DNA of 64,000 bases from NCBI GenBank assembly GCA_021324255.1, contig JAJPJL010000068.1, positions 62,001 through 126,000 of the forward strand. Reading direction: 5' to 3'. The position numbers and the translations under genes were made by a program. Shown here in pieces: positions 37,833-47,485 of the stretch (position 1 is its first letter; the number at the start of each line of letters is the position of its first letter). This stretch comes from Bacillota bacterium. GTDB taxonomy: Bacteria; Sysuimicrobiota; Sysuimicrobiia; Sysuimicrobiales; Segetimicrobiaceae. The notes below the pieces were generated by a model. The model saw nothing but the letters and a program-made list of their open reading frames with translations, had not been told where the DNA came from and made no database searches.

Positions 37833-38843
37833 ATGCGCTCGCTGCGGATCGCGCATCGGGTCATCCTGGCGGTGCCGGTGGCGCTCGGCGTGGCGGTCCT
37901 GGCGTTCTTTTCGCTGCACCTGCTCCCCGGCGACCCCGTGCAGATCATGCTCGGCGACACCGACGCCAGCGCGGCGACGATCCGCGCGGTCCAGCACGAG
38001 TTGCACCTCGACCGGCCCCTCCACGTGCAGCTCGCGCTGTTCTTCGCCCAGCTCGCGCGCGGGGACCTCGGCACGTCGATCGTCCAGCGCCGCCCCGTGG
38101 CGGCGCTCATCGGCGACGCCCTGCCGGCCACGATCGAGCTGACCGCGGCGGCCCTCGTGATCGCGATCGTGATTGCCGTGCCGATGGGTCTCGCGGGGGC
38201 GCTTCGGCCGCGCTCGTGGTTCGATCGCGCGGTCCTGTCCACGTCGCTGCTCGGCGCGAGCATGCCGGCGTTCTGGTTCGGGCTGTTGCTGATCCTGTTC
38301 GTGGCGGTCGACGCGCGCCTCTTGCCGACGTCCGGGCAGATCGACCCGACCATCGCCGTGCCGCGGGTGACCGGGTTTGTGCTGATCGACGGCGTCCTGG
38401 CCCGCAACGCCGCGGCGGTGGGGAGCGCGCTGCGCCACCTCGTGCTGCCGGCGCTGACCCTGGGCGTGGTCGTCGCCGCGGTCCTCGCACGCACCGTCCG
38501 CGCCTCCATGATCGAGGTGCTGCAGCGCCGGTACGTCACCACGGCGCGGGCCAAAGGCCTGCCCGAGACGGCCGTCGTGGTCAAACATGCGCTGCGCAAC
38601 GCGCTGATCCCGGCGCTCACGGTCATCGGGTTGCAGATCGGGGAGTTGCTGGGAGGCAACATGATCGTGGAGACGGTGTTTGCCTGGCCCGGCCTCGGCC
38701 GGCTCGTCGTCAACTCGATCTTCGCCCGGGACTACCTCGTGGTGCAGGCGGCCGTGATGCTCTACGCCGTGACGTACGTGGCCGCGAACTTGGCGGTCGA
38801 CGTAGCGTACACCATGCTCGACCCGCAGGTGGAAGCGACATGA
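37833..38843 (+). CDS. ABC transporter permease, DppB/OppB type
   Basis: FFSLHLLPGDPVQIMLGDTDASAATIRAVQHELHLDRPLHVQ; YVTTARAKGLPETAVVVKHALRNALIPALTVIGLQIGELLGGNMIVETVF. Confidence 0.95.
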   Translation: MRSLRIAHRVILAVPVALGVAVLAFFSLHLLPGDPVQIMLGDTDASAATIRAVQHELHLDRPLHVQLALFFAQLARGDLGTSIVQRRPVAALIGDALPATIELTAAALVIAIVIAVPMGLAGALRPRSWFDRAVLSTSLLGASMPAFWFGLLLILFVAVDARLLPTSGQIDPTIAVPRVTGFVLIDGVLARNAAAVGSALRHLVLPALTLGVVVAAVLARTVRASMIEVLQRRYVTTARAKGLPETAVVVKHALRNALIPALTVIGLQIGELLGGNMIVETVFAWPGLGRLVVNSIFARDYLVVQAAVMLYAVTYVAANLAVDVAYTMLDPQVEAT

Positions 38844-39763
38844 TGCCGGCCGGCGCGCAATCCGTCCGCGCCGGCCCGGCGCCGTTTCTGTATCCTGTCC
38901 GGCGGCACGGGGTCCGCGCTCTCGGATCACTCCGCCGGGTCGCGGCCCGGCTCGCGGCGGAGCCGGTCGGGGCCGCCGCGGCCGCGGCGGTCCTGGCCTA
39001 TGTTGCGGGCGCCGTGCTCGCGCCGGTGCTCGCCCCGGACAACCCGTCGGCGACCGATCTCGGCGCCCGCCTCGCCGCGCCGTCGGCGGCCCACTGGTTC
39101 GGCACGGACCTCTTGGGCCGCGACATCTTCTCCCGCACGCTCTACGGGGCGCGCGTGAGCTTGCTGGTCGGTGCGCTCACCGTCGGGCTGTCGGCGCTCA
39201 TCGGGACGGCGCTCGGCATGGCGGGGGCCTATTACCGGGGCGCCGTCGATCTGGTCGGCGCGCGGGCGGTCGAGCTGTTGCAGGCGTTCCCGTACCTCAT
39301 CTTCGCCGTGGCCATGATGGCGTTTCTCGGCCCTGGCTTCTGGAACCTGATCTGGGCGCTCGCGCTCAAGGGCTGGATCGAATTCTACCGGCTGGCCCGC
39401 GGCGAGACGCTCACGCAGTCGCACCGCGAGTACGTCGAGGCGGCCCGCGCGATGGGCTATCCGAGCTCGTGGATCCTCGTGAGCGAGATCCTGCCCAACA
39501 TCCTGAACACCGTGACGGTCGTGGCGCTCCTCCGTCTCGGCTATTTCATGGTGCTCGAAGCGTCGCTGTCGTTTCTCGGCGTCGGCATCCCGCCGAGCAT
39601 CCCGGCCTGGGGCTCGATGATCAACGACGGCCGCAACGTCCTCTTCGTCGCCTGGTGGGTGAGCACGATCCCGGGGCTCGCGCTGCTCGTCCTGGTCCTC
39701 GCCGTCAATCTCCTCGGCGACCGCGTGCGCGAGATCCTGGATCCCCACGCCTCGCGCCGGTAG
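38840..39763 (+). CDS. ABC transporter permease, DppC/OppC type
   Basis: ATGATG overlap start; HWFGTDLLGRDIFSRTLYGARVSLLVG; ASLSFLGVGIPPSIPAWGSMINDGR. Confidence 0.95.
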   Translation: MMPAGAQSVRAGPAPFLYPVRRHGVRALGSLRRVAARLAAEPVGAAAAAAVLAYVAGAVLAPVLAPDNPSATDLGARLAAPSAAHWFGTDLLGRDIFSRTLYGARVSLLVGALTVGLSALIGTALGMAGAYYRGAVDLVGARAVELLQAFPYLIFAVAMMAFLGPGFWNLIWALALKGWIEFYRLARGETLTQSHREYVEAARAMGYPSSWILVSEILPNILNTVTVVALLRLGYFMVLEASLSFLGVGIPPSIPAWGSMINDGRNVLFVAWWVSTIPGLALLVLVLAVNLLGDRVREILDPHASRR

Positions 39764-39787
39764 CGCACACCGGGCCGTGCCGCCGGC

Positions 39788-41194
39788 TCATCGCGAGGCG
39801 CCGCCGCGGGCGCGTTGCCGCGGTAAGATGCCCGCCGCCGCCGCGTCCGCGAGCGCCTGAAACACCTGAGCGCTCACATGGATCCCGTCGTAGAATCGCT
39901 CCAGGCTGAGGTTCTCGTTCGGGCCGTGGTTGTTCTCGTCCGCGTTGGCGTAGGGGACCCCGATGTGGTCCGCGCCGAGGTCCCGCGGCCACACGACATT
40001 CGGCAGGCTCCCCCCGCTGGCGGGATTGATGTACGGTGCGGTTCCTCGCACGGCGCGAATCGCCTGCGCGACGACGCGCACGGCGGGGTGGTCCGGGGCC
40101 GTGCGGCTGGCCTCCATCGTGCCGAAGCCGCGCTCCAGCACCTGCACGCGGGGATCCACGGTCGCCACGTGCCGCCGGAGCTTGTGAAGAATGTCGCGCG
40201 TCGTCTGGTCCGCGACCAGTCGGATGTCGATGCGGCACTCGGCCCGGGCGGGGATGATCGTCTTTGACCCGGGCCCCGTGTAGCCGCTCACGAAGCCGTT
40301 GACGTTGAAGTACGGCTCGAGCATGATGCGCTTCCAGTACGTCGGGCCGTCCATGGGCAGCGTCGGAAGGCCCATCGTCGCGCCGAACGCGACCGGGTCG
40401 TAGTCGAGCGTGGCCAGCAACGCCTGTTCCGTAGGCCCGATCGGCCGCACGTCATCGTAGAAGCCGTCGATGAGCACGCGTCCCGAGGGATCCACGATCG
40501 TCGCGAGCAGGTGCGCGAGGATCAGCACCGGGTTCGGGGCCACGCCGCCTTTGTTGCCGGAATGGTTGTCGCGGTCCGCGCCCTGGGCGACGAGCGTGAT
40601 CCCCAGGATGCCGCGATTGCCGAGCGAGATCACCGGCGCGCCGGACGGGTGCAGGCCCCCGTCGGAAATGTACACGAGGTCGGCGGCGAGCCGCGCGCGG
40701 TGCTCGCGGACGAACGCGCCGAGGCTCGGGGAGCCCGACTCCTCTTCGCCCTCGAACACGAACTTGAGGTTGATCGGCGGACCATCCGCGGCCTCGAGCC
40801 AGGCGCGCGCGGCGAGCACGTGCGCCAGCAACTGCCCCTTGTTGTCGCCGGCGCCCCGGCCAAACAACCGGCCGTCGCGGATCGTGGGCTCGAACGGCGG
40901 CGTCTGCCACAGGTCCAGCGGCTCCGGGGGCTGGACGTCGTAGTGCCCGTAGCACAGGAGCGTGTAGCCGCCGGGGTCGCGGATGATCTCGCCGTAGACG
41001 ATCGGCTGCGTCGGCGTCGGAACGACCTCGGCGGCGATACCGAAGCGCCCGAGCAGCGCCGCGAGGTGCGCCGCGCATTCCTTGACGCCCTTGTCCTGCG
41101 CGCTGATGCTGGGACGCGCCACCAGATCCCGGAGGATATCGAGCGCTTCTGACCGGTGCTCGTCGATGTAGCGGTGCACGCCCTCCAACGACAT
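39788..41194 (-). CDS. M20 family dipeptidase
   Basis: LLCYGHYDVQPPEPLDLWQTPPFEPTIRDGRLFGRGAGDNKGQ; KFVFEGEEESGSPSL. Confidence 0.95.
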   Translation of the reverse strand: MSLEGVHRYIDEHRSEALDILRDLVARPSISAQDKGVKECAAHLAALLGRFGIAAEVVPTPTQPIVYGEIIRDPGGYTLLCYGHYDVQPPEPLDLWQTPPFEPTIRDGRLFGRGAGDNKGQLLAHVLAARAWLEAADGPPINLKFVFEGEEESGSPSLGAFVREHRARLAADLVYISDGGLHPSGAPVISLGNRGILGITLVAQGADRDNHSGNKGGVAPNPVLILAHLLATIVDPSGRVLIDGFYDDVRPIGPTEQALLATLDYDPVAFGATMGLPTLPMDGPTYWKRIMLEPYFNVNGFVSGYTGPGSKTIIPARAECRIDIRLVADQTTRDILHKLRRHVATVDPRVQVLERGFGTMEASRTAPDHPAVRVVAQAIRAVRGTAPYINPASGGSLPNVVWPRDLGADHIGVPYANADENNHGPNENLSLERFYDGIHVSAQVFQALADAAAAGILPRQRARGGASR

Positions 41195-41220
41195 GTGGAC
41201 CTCCCGGGTGTGCCGGTCGT

Positions 41221-42411
41221 TCAGTCCGCGTGATGATGGTGGTGCCGGTGCGCCGAGTGCGGCGCCGCCGGCGCGCGGTACACCCGGCCGCCGCGCACCA
41301 CGGTCCGGGGCACGAGGCGCTGCCGGCCGATGCGCACCTCGCCGTGGGAGTCCTCGAGCGCAAACTGTCCCTCGCGCAGCTCGAACGCCACGGCGTCTCC
41401 CCACGCGCCCGCCCGCAGCGTGCCGATGCGACCCGCCATGCCGATGGCCTCGGCCGGCGTCGCCGTCACCTTGCGGAGCGCGTCCTCGAGCGGCAGGCCG
41501 ACGTGCAGGAACTTGCTGACCGTTGTGGCCAGATCGAACGCGGGCCCATTGACATTGTACGCGTGTAGGTCGCTCGAGATCGTCTGCGGCTGCACGCCTT
41601 GCCGCAGGGCGCGCTCGGCCACCCGCCAGCTGAAGCTGCCCCGTCCGTGTCCCACGTCGAAGATGACGCCGCGGTCCATCGCCTCGCGCACCGAGCGCCG
41701 GACGCGGCCGTGCTCGTCGAGGATGCCGTGGGACAACCCGTGGAAGCAGTGCGTCAACATGTCGCCGCCGCGCATCACGGCCAGGATGTCGTCGAGCGAC
41801 TCGCACCACGCCTCCTGGGGGTGCACCATGATCGGCAGCCGCACCGCATCCGCGGCCTCCCGCGCCAGGTACAATGGCCGCATCCCGGCCTCCCGGCTCA
41901 CGATCTGGTGCCGGGTCAACCGCACCTTGACGCCGAGAATGACGTCGCGGTGCTGCTCGATCGGCGCGATCGCTTTGGGCACGCTGGCGTAGCGGAGGTC
42001 GTCCAATTCGCCCACCGCGCCGGTCAGCATGCCCTGGGACGAGATATTGAGCCGCGCAAACAGCCGGGTCGCCGCGACATCGATGACGTATTTGCGGAAT
42101 CCGGGAAACGTGTCCGCGCCCGCCGACCCGGCGTCGACCGCGGTCGTCACGCCCTTGGCCACGCAGTGCGGGTCCGGTTCGATGCCGTAGTGGCTGACGC
42201 CATAGAAGACGTGGACGTGCAGGTCGATCATTCCCGGGGCGATGAGGAGCCCGGAGCAGTCGACCGTCTCGGCGGCGTCGGCGGGCCGAAGTCCGGGGCC
42301 GACGGCGGTGACGCGGCCGTCCGCGAACGCCACGTCCGCGGCCGCCCGTGTGCCCTCCGCGGGATCCAGCACGGTGCCCCCGGTGAGCAGGAGGTCGTAA
42401 CGCGCGGTCAT
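41221..42411 (-). CDS. Amidohydrolase/deacetylase (dihydroorotase-like) with His-rich C-terminus
   Basis: LLTGGTVLDPAEGTRAAADVAFADGRVTAVG; LLIAPGMIDLHVHVFYG; GVTTAVDAGSAG; C-terminus HSAHRHHHHHAD. Confidence 0.9.
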   Translation of the reverse strand: MTARYDLLLTGGTVLDPAEGTRAAADVAFADGRVTAVGPGLRPADAAETVDCSGLLIAPGMIDLHVHVFYGVSHYGIEPDPHCVAKGVTTAVDAGSAGADTFPGFRKYVIDVAATRLFARLNISSQGMLTGAVGELDDLRYASVPKAIAPIEQHRDVILGVKVRLTRHQIVSREAGMRPLYLAREAADAVRLPIMVHPQEAWCESLDDILAVMRGGDMLTHCFHGLSHGILDEHGRVRRSVREAMDRGVIFDVGHGRGSFSWRVAERALRQGVQPQTISSDLHAYNVNGPAFDLATTVSKFLHVGLPLEDALRKVTATPAEAIGMAGRIGTLRAGAWGDAVAFELREGQFALEDSHGEVRIGRQRLVPRTVVRGGRVYRAPAAPHSAHRHHHHHAD

Positions 42412-42694
42412 GCCTGCGTGTTCGTCGCCGCGCCGGCGCGGTTCCTCCGCGCCGGGCTCATCCGGGGGCGTTGTGCATTCGACGCGATCCTCGATCGCTT
42501 CCCGGCACGCGGACAGACGACCATCTGGATCGTGCGGTCCTCGCCGGCGCCCTTGCATCCGCCCCCGCTTCCGCCGGACGAGCACGCCGCCCAGGATGGC
42601 CGCGGGAGCACCAGGACCGCTGCCGCCCCGGACGGAACTTCGTAGGCAGCGCCCACGCGCGGGCAGGACGTGGGGTCCGGTCGGGAGGGACGGC

Positions 42695-44308
42695 ATGGCG
42701 CGGGACAGGGGGATGACGGCGGCCGCCGTGGCCGCGGCGATCGCGCTCGTGGTGGTGGCCGGCGGAGGCGCCCTGGCGGCGCCGGTGACCGGCGGCACGC
42801 TGACCGTCGGGCTGGAGGCGGATCCCACGATGCTGGATCCGCACGCGTCGGCGGCGGCGGCGACCTACCTGCTCGGCAGCCTCAACGTCTTCGAGAGCCT
42901 CCTGTATCAGGCCCCCGACGGCGCGTTCAGGCCGTGGCTCGCGACGAGCTACCGCGTCTCGCCTGACGGCAAGACGTTCACGTTTGCGCTGCGGCAAGAC
43001 GTCCGCTTCTCCGATGGGACACCGTTCAACGCGGACGCGGTCAAGTGGAATCTCGACCGGATCGTGAACCCGAATTTCCGGGCCGGCGGCTCGCTGTCCA
43101 GCCTCGTCGGCTACGCGGGGTCGACCGTGGTCGACGACCATACCGTGCAGGTGCGCTTCAACGCGCCGTACGCGCCGTTCTTGTCGTACGTCGCGGGCGG
43201 GACGCTGGCCATGCTGTCGCCGAAGGCGACGGCCGCGCAGACGGAGGCGCAGACGCAGCACGCGCCGGTGGGGAGCGGGCCGTTCACGGTCGCGGAGTAC
43301 GTGACCAACGACCACGTGACGTTCGTGCGCAACGCCGGGTACAATCGCCGGGCGCCGTGGAGCGATCACCAGGGCGCGCCCTACCTGGATCGGATCGTCT
43401 GGAAGATCGTGCCCGAGGCCGAGACGCGGGCGATCACGCTGTCGTCGGGCGAGACGCAGATGGTCTACATACTCGGGTACGGCACTTCGGGTTCCATCCT
43501 CACCCAGTTACGGCGAGATCCGCGCCTCGTCGAGGACACCCGCCCGTTCCCGGGCACGGCCTACCTGTGGCTGATCAACGTCCGCCGTCCCCCCACCGAT
43601 GACCTGCGGGTGCGCCGGGCGCTCCTCTACGGCATCAATCGCCGGGCGATCATCGCGTCCGTGTACCGCGGGCTCGGTTCGCCGGCGTGCGGCCTGGTGA
43701 GCCACGTGCTGCTCCCGGATCCGAGCGCGTGTTCCTCGTACCCGTACGATCCGCGGCAGGCGGCCGCGCTGTTGGACGACGCGGGGTGGAGGATGGGGCC
43801 GAACCACGTCCGGCAGAAGGACGGCAAACCGCTCACCATCGTCATCAACTCGTTGAACCTCGGCGGCGGCGACCTGCCGGACATCGAGCCCGTGCAGGCG
43901 CAGCTGCTCGAGCTCGGGTTCGACGCCAAGATCAAGAGCCAGGCGTTCGGCCCGCGCACCGAGGACAATTTTCACTGCACCGACAACCTCGGGACCATCT
44001 TCCTCCGGGCCAACGATCCGGACACGCTGTACGCGCTCTTTTCCAGCACCAACATCGGCACGAACTTCAACTGGTCGTGCTACGCCAATCCGAATGTCGA
44101 TCGGATGCTGGCGGAGGGACGCAGTACGCTGGACCCGGCGAAGCGGCGGGCGATCTACCTGCAGCTGGACCGCCTGCTGCTCGATCAAGCGGTCGCGATG
44201 CCGATGATGGACGAGCTGTCGGTGTGGGTGCGCCGGTCGAACGTCCAGGGCGTCAAGTACAACTACTCGACCTATCCCGCGTTCAGCGACGCGTACGTGA
44301 CGAAATAG
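42695..44308 (+). CDS. ABC transporter substrate-binding protein, family 5 (canonical order)
   Basis: GGTLTVGLEADPTMLDPHASAAAATY; KTFTFALRQDVRFSDGTPFNADAVKWNLDRIV; YANPNVDRMLAEGRSTLDPAKRRAIY. Confidence 0.9.
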   Translation: MARDRGMTAAAVAAAIALVVVAGGGALAAPVTGGTLTVGLEADPTMLDPHASAAAATYLLGSLNVFESLLYQAPDGAFRPWLATSYRVSPDGKTFTFALRQDVRFSDGTPFNADAVKWNLDRIVNPNFRAGGSLSSLVGYAGSTVVDDHTVQVRFNAPYAPFLSYVAGGTLAMLSPKATAAQTEAQTQHAPVGSGPFTVAEYVTNDHVTFVRNAGYNRRAPWSDHQGAPYLDRIVWKIVPEAETRAITLSSGETQMVYILGYGTSGSILTQLRRDPRLVEDTRPFPGTAYLWLINVRRPPTDDLRVRRALLYGINRRAIIASVYRGLGSPACGLVSHVLLPDPSACSSYPYDPRQAAALLDDAGWRMGPNHVRQKDGKPLTIVINSLNLGGGDLPDIEPVQAQLLELGFDAKIKSQAFGPRTEDNFHCTDNLGTIFLRANDPDTLYALFSSTNIGTNFNWSCYANPNVDRMLAEGRSTLDPAKRRAIYLQLDRLLLDQAVAMPMMDELSVWVRRSNVQGVKYNYSTYPAFSDAYVTK

Positions 44309-44332
44309 CGCGGCTTCGCTCTGCCCCAAGTT

Positions 44333-44369
44333 CGGCGTGAGGCTTCCGGAATCTGGAGGCCTCTGCCGA
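44333..44369 (+). terminator. Stem-loop after the SBP gene (candidate terminator)
   Basis: CGGC-gtga-AGGCTTCC-ggaatct-GGAGGCCT-ct-GCCG; G-U tolerant stem, no strong T-tract. Confidence 0.4.
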
Positions 44370-44440
44370 GCCGTCCGCTTGCTTTCAGGTGAAGGCCGGG
44401 CGACGGCCCTGCCGCCTCAATCGCTAGCAGTGTGCCGTGT

Positions 44441-44512
44441 GGTATATCGATTACCAATGCAGGAGGATTTTCATTTCTAGCACTTGAAATGTATGGAGAT
44501 ATCGATTTCATA
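44441..44512 (+). promoter_or_regulatory. Two ATATCGATT-containing dyads upstream of the LacI gene (candidate operators)
   Basis: TGGTATATCGATTACCA (from 44440) and GATATCGATTTC (44498-44509), 55 bp apart, both with an ATCGAT core and central CG, in a locally AT-rich stretch. Confidence 0.5.
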
Positions 44513-44519
44513 GATTGGG

Positions 44520-45542
44520 GTGGCTGTGGCGGGCACCGGGATCAAGAGATTCTTGCCGCCGACACTTCGCGACGTGGCCCGCCGCGCGGCCGTTTCGCCC
44601 GCGACCGCCTCTCGTGTGCTCAATGGATCGACCACGGTGTCACCGGCGATCCGGCAGCGTGTCGAGGAGGCGATCCGCGCGGTCGGATACACGCCCAACC
44701 GCGTCGCGACGAGCCTGCGACGTCAGTCCACGCAAACGGTCAGCCTCCTCGTTCCGGACATCACGAACCCGTTTTTTGCAGACGTCGCGCGGGCGGCCGG
44801 GCGGGCCTTTCGGCGGGCTGGATATTCGTGCTTGCTCTGCGACACCGGGGGCGACGTCGCGACCGAAGAGCGCGACGCCGTGCTCTGTCTGCACCACCGC
44901 GTCGATGGGATGTTCGTCATCTCAAACAGCGGCGCGCCGCGGTTCTTCGAGAAGCTCGGACGCCAGGGTCAGGCGATCGTGCTGGTCGATCGGCCGGCGA
45001 GCGACGAGCTGGATTCTGTTCGAGTCGACAACGCGGACGGCACGCTTCAAGCAGTTGCACATCTGGCCGCGCGCGGCCGCAGGCGGCTGGCGATCATCAG
45101 CGGGCCGCTTACGCTCCTGCCCGCCCGGGAACGGTTCGATGCGTTCCGTGCGGGTTTAGACCTTTACAACCTCCGGCGCATCGACCCGTACCTTCATGCC
45201 ACAGGATTCTCCGTGGCCCACGGGTATGCGGCGGCTCGCCACCTCTTGAGCCTGGACCCGCCGCCGGATGCCATCTTCGCCGGCAACAACACGCTTGGGA
45301 TCGGGGCGATTCGCGCCATCAAAGAGCGCGGATGCCGCATCCCGGATGATGTCGCCGTCATCATGTTCGACGACGTGTATCTCGCGGAGTCGCTCGAGCC
45401 ACCCATCACCGTCATCGCCCAACCGACCGGTCAGATTGGCACCGTGGCGGCCCAGTTGCTGCTGGGGCGCTTCAACGAGCCGAATCGGCCGCCCAAGGAG
45501 ATCTTGCTCAAACCGCAACTGGTCGTGCGGAGGTCCACCTGA
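44520..45542 (+). CDS. LacI family transcriptional regulator
   Basis: PTLRDVARRAAVSPATASRVLNGSTTVSPAIRQRVEEAIRAVGYTPNRVATSLRRQ; VSLLVPDITNPFFADVARAAGRAF. Confidence 0.95.
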   Translation: MAVAGTGIKRFLPPTLRDVARRAAVSPATASRVLNGSTTVSPAIRQRVEEAIRAVGYTPNRVATSLRRQSTQTVSLLVPDITNPFFADVARAAGRAFRRAGYSCLLCDTGGDVATEERDAVLCLHHRVDGMFVISNSGAPRFFEKLGRQGQAIVLVDRPASDELDSVRVDNADGTLQAVAHLAARGRRRLAIISGPLTLLPARERFDAFRAGLDLYNLRRIDPYLHATGFSVAHGYAAARHLLSLDPPPDAIFAGNNTLGIGAIRAIKERGCRIPDDVAVIMFDDVYLAESLEPPITVIAQPTGQIGTVAAQLLLGRFNEPNRPPKEILLKPQLVVRRST

Positions 45543-45646
45543 CCGTGGGCGCCGCACGGAGAAGGGGCACCGTCGAATCGCACGGGATCCGATCGCGAGA
45601 TGACCGTCACCGGCGAACCGCGACCAGACGTCGAGGAGGTGCGGAG

Positions 45647-47419
45647 ATGCGTAGAGGCCTTTCCCAATCCGCCGCGTTCTTAGGGTTGTGCGCGCTGATC
45701 GCTCTCGCTGTTACCGCGACGACCTTTGCTCAACCCATGAAGAATCCGGGCTCGTTGGTCATCGTCCGGATCAATTCGCCGGACAGCCTGGACCCGGCGT
45801 GGGCCGACGACATCTACAGCCGCGAGCCGGTCGCCTACATGATGTACGAGCCTCTCATCTTTTTCGACGGCGGCTCGACGAGCCGCTACGTGCCGATGCT
45901 GGCGACGAATGTGCCGTCCGTGCACGAGGGCACGATCTCCAAGGATCTCCGCACCTACACGTTCCACATCCGGCAGGGTGTCCGGTTCCACGACGGCTCC
46001 ATGATGACGCCTGCCGACGTCAAGTACTCGATTATGCGGTTCGCCTTGGTCGACCGGGACAGCGGTGGGTCGTGGATAGTCCTCACGCCGCTGACGGGGC
46101 GCGACGGCACGCGCGATGCCAGCGGCAAGCTCATCCCAACGGTCTTCGACGAGATGGACCGGGCAATTCAAGTGAAGGGCAACGACGTCATATTCACCCT
46201 CAAGGAGCCCTACAGCGGCTTCCTGTCCATCATGGCGTCGTTTTCGCTCGTGCATTCGAAAGCGGCGGTCGTTCGTGCGGGCGGTTGGGACGGGACTCGA
46301 GTCACGCTCGCCAAGTACAACAACCCTGCAGCCCCGGATAAGATGGAGCTCTTTCAGCAGGACGCGGGTACCGGTCCCTTCCGTCTTACCAGCTGGAACC
46401 GGTCGATCAACCAGATTGTGCTCGAACGGTGGGACGGCTACTGGCGCGCGCCGGCGAAGCTCAGGCAGTTGGTGTTCAAAGTCGCCGAGGATTTTCCGGC
46501 GCGCCGGCTGATGCTCACGACGGGCGACGCGGACATTATCGAGGCGGGGTACGCCGACCTTCCCTCGCTTCGCGGCGCGAGCGATGTGCGCATCGTTGAG
46601 AACGTCCCGCAACTCTTTACGCAGTCGTTTTTCATGAACATGAAGATCAATCCCGAGGCGAACCCCGATGTCGGAAGCGGCAAGCTCGACGGCAGCGGCA
46701 TCCCGCCGGACTTTTTCGCCGACATCCACGTGCGGCGGGCCATCGCGTACGCGTTCGACTACGCCACGTATTGGAGCACGGCGTGGAACGGGAAGATGGT
46801 CCCCGGGAATGGGCCGGTGCCGGCTGGCCTGCTGGGCTACGATGTACGCAACCCCTGGTACCGGACGAACCGGGACAAGGCCGTCGCGGAGTTCAAGGAG
46901 GCTCGGGGCGGCCAGGTGTGGGAACGCGGATTTACGTTTACCGAGACGTTCAACGCGGGGAATCCTCACCGGACGATCGGGACGCGGATCCTCAAGCAGA
47001 ATCTCGAGTCCCTCAATCCCAAGTTCCACGTCAACATCCGATCGCTGCCGGGTCCGAGTTACTTCCCCAACATCTCGGCGCATAAGGGCACGCTGTATTG
47101 GCTGGGATTCGCCGTGGACTTCGCGGACCCCGACGACTTCGTGGCCGCATACATGCATACCGGCACCAATTACGCTCCGCAATACGGGTACTCCAACCCG
47201 GCGCTCGACAAACTCATCGAGCAGGCCCGTACGGAGACGACCGAGACCAAGCGCGCCGTCCTGTACCGGCAGATTCAAAGGATTGCCTACGACGACGTCC
47301 CCGTCGTGTATCTCGGCTACGGGACCGTGCCGGTCGTCTACCGAACCTGGGTTCACGGATGGTACACCAACCCGATGTTCGCGCTGCAGTGGTACTACTA
47401 CCCCATCACCAAGCAGTAG
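45647..47419 (+). CDS. ABC transporter substrate-binding protein, family 5 (canonical order)
   Basis: MRRGLSQSAAFLGLCALIALAVTATTFAQ signal; LRTYTFHIRQGVRFHDGSMMTPADVKYSIMRF; GYSNPALDKLIEQARTETTETKRAVLYRQIQ. Confidence 0.9.
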   Translation: MRRGLSQSAAFLGLCALIALAVTATTFAQPMKNPGSLVIVRINSPDSLDPAWADDIYSREPVAYMMYEPLIFFDGGSTSRYVPMLATNVPSVHEGTISKDLRTYTFHIRQGVRFHDGSMMTPADVKYSIMRFALVDRDSGGSWIVLTPLTGRDGTRDASGKLIPTVFDEMDRAIQVKGNDVIFTLKEPYSGFLSIMASFSLVHSKAAVVRAGGWDGTRVTLAKYNNPAAPDKMELFQQDAGTGPFRLTSWNRSINQIVLERWDGYWRAPAKLRQLVFKVAEDFPARRLMLTTGDADIIEAGYADLPSLRGASDVRIVENVPQLFTQSFFMNMKINPEANPDVGSGKLDGSGIPPDFFADIHVRRAIAYAFDYATYWSTAWNGKMVPGNGPVPAGLLGYDVRNPWYRTNRDKAVAEFKEARGGQVWERGFTFTETFNAGNPHRTIGTRILKQNLESLNPKFHVNIRSLPGPSYFPNISAHKGTLYWLGFAVDFADPDDFVAAYMHTGTNYAPQYGYSNPALDKLIEQARTETTETKRAVLYRQIQRIAYDDVPVVYLGYGTVPVVYRTWVHGWYTNPMFALQWYYYPITKQ

Positions 47420-47485
47420 CGATGGGAGCCCACGACGCCCCGCCGGCAGTCGAACACCGCAGCGCCGTCGGAAGGGCGGTGACCC

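Noticed and set aside
36071-38713. 880-aa minus-strand ORF opposite the permuted SBP
   Set aside because: Antisense shadow; the + strand has recognisable SBP and permease motifs throughout.
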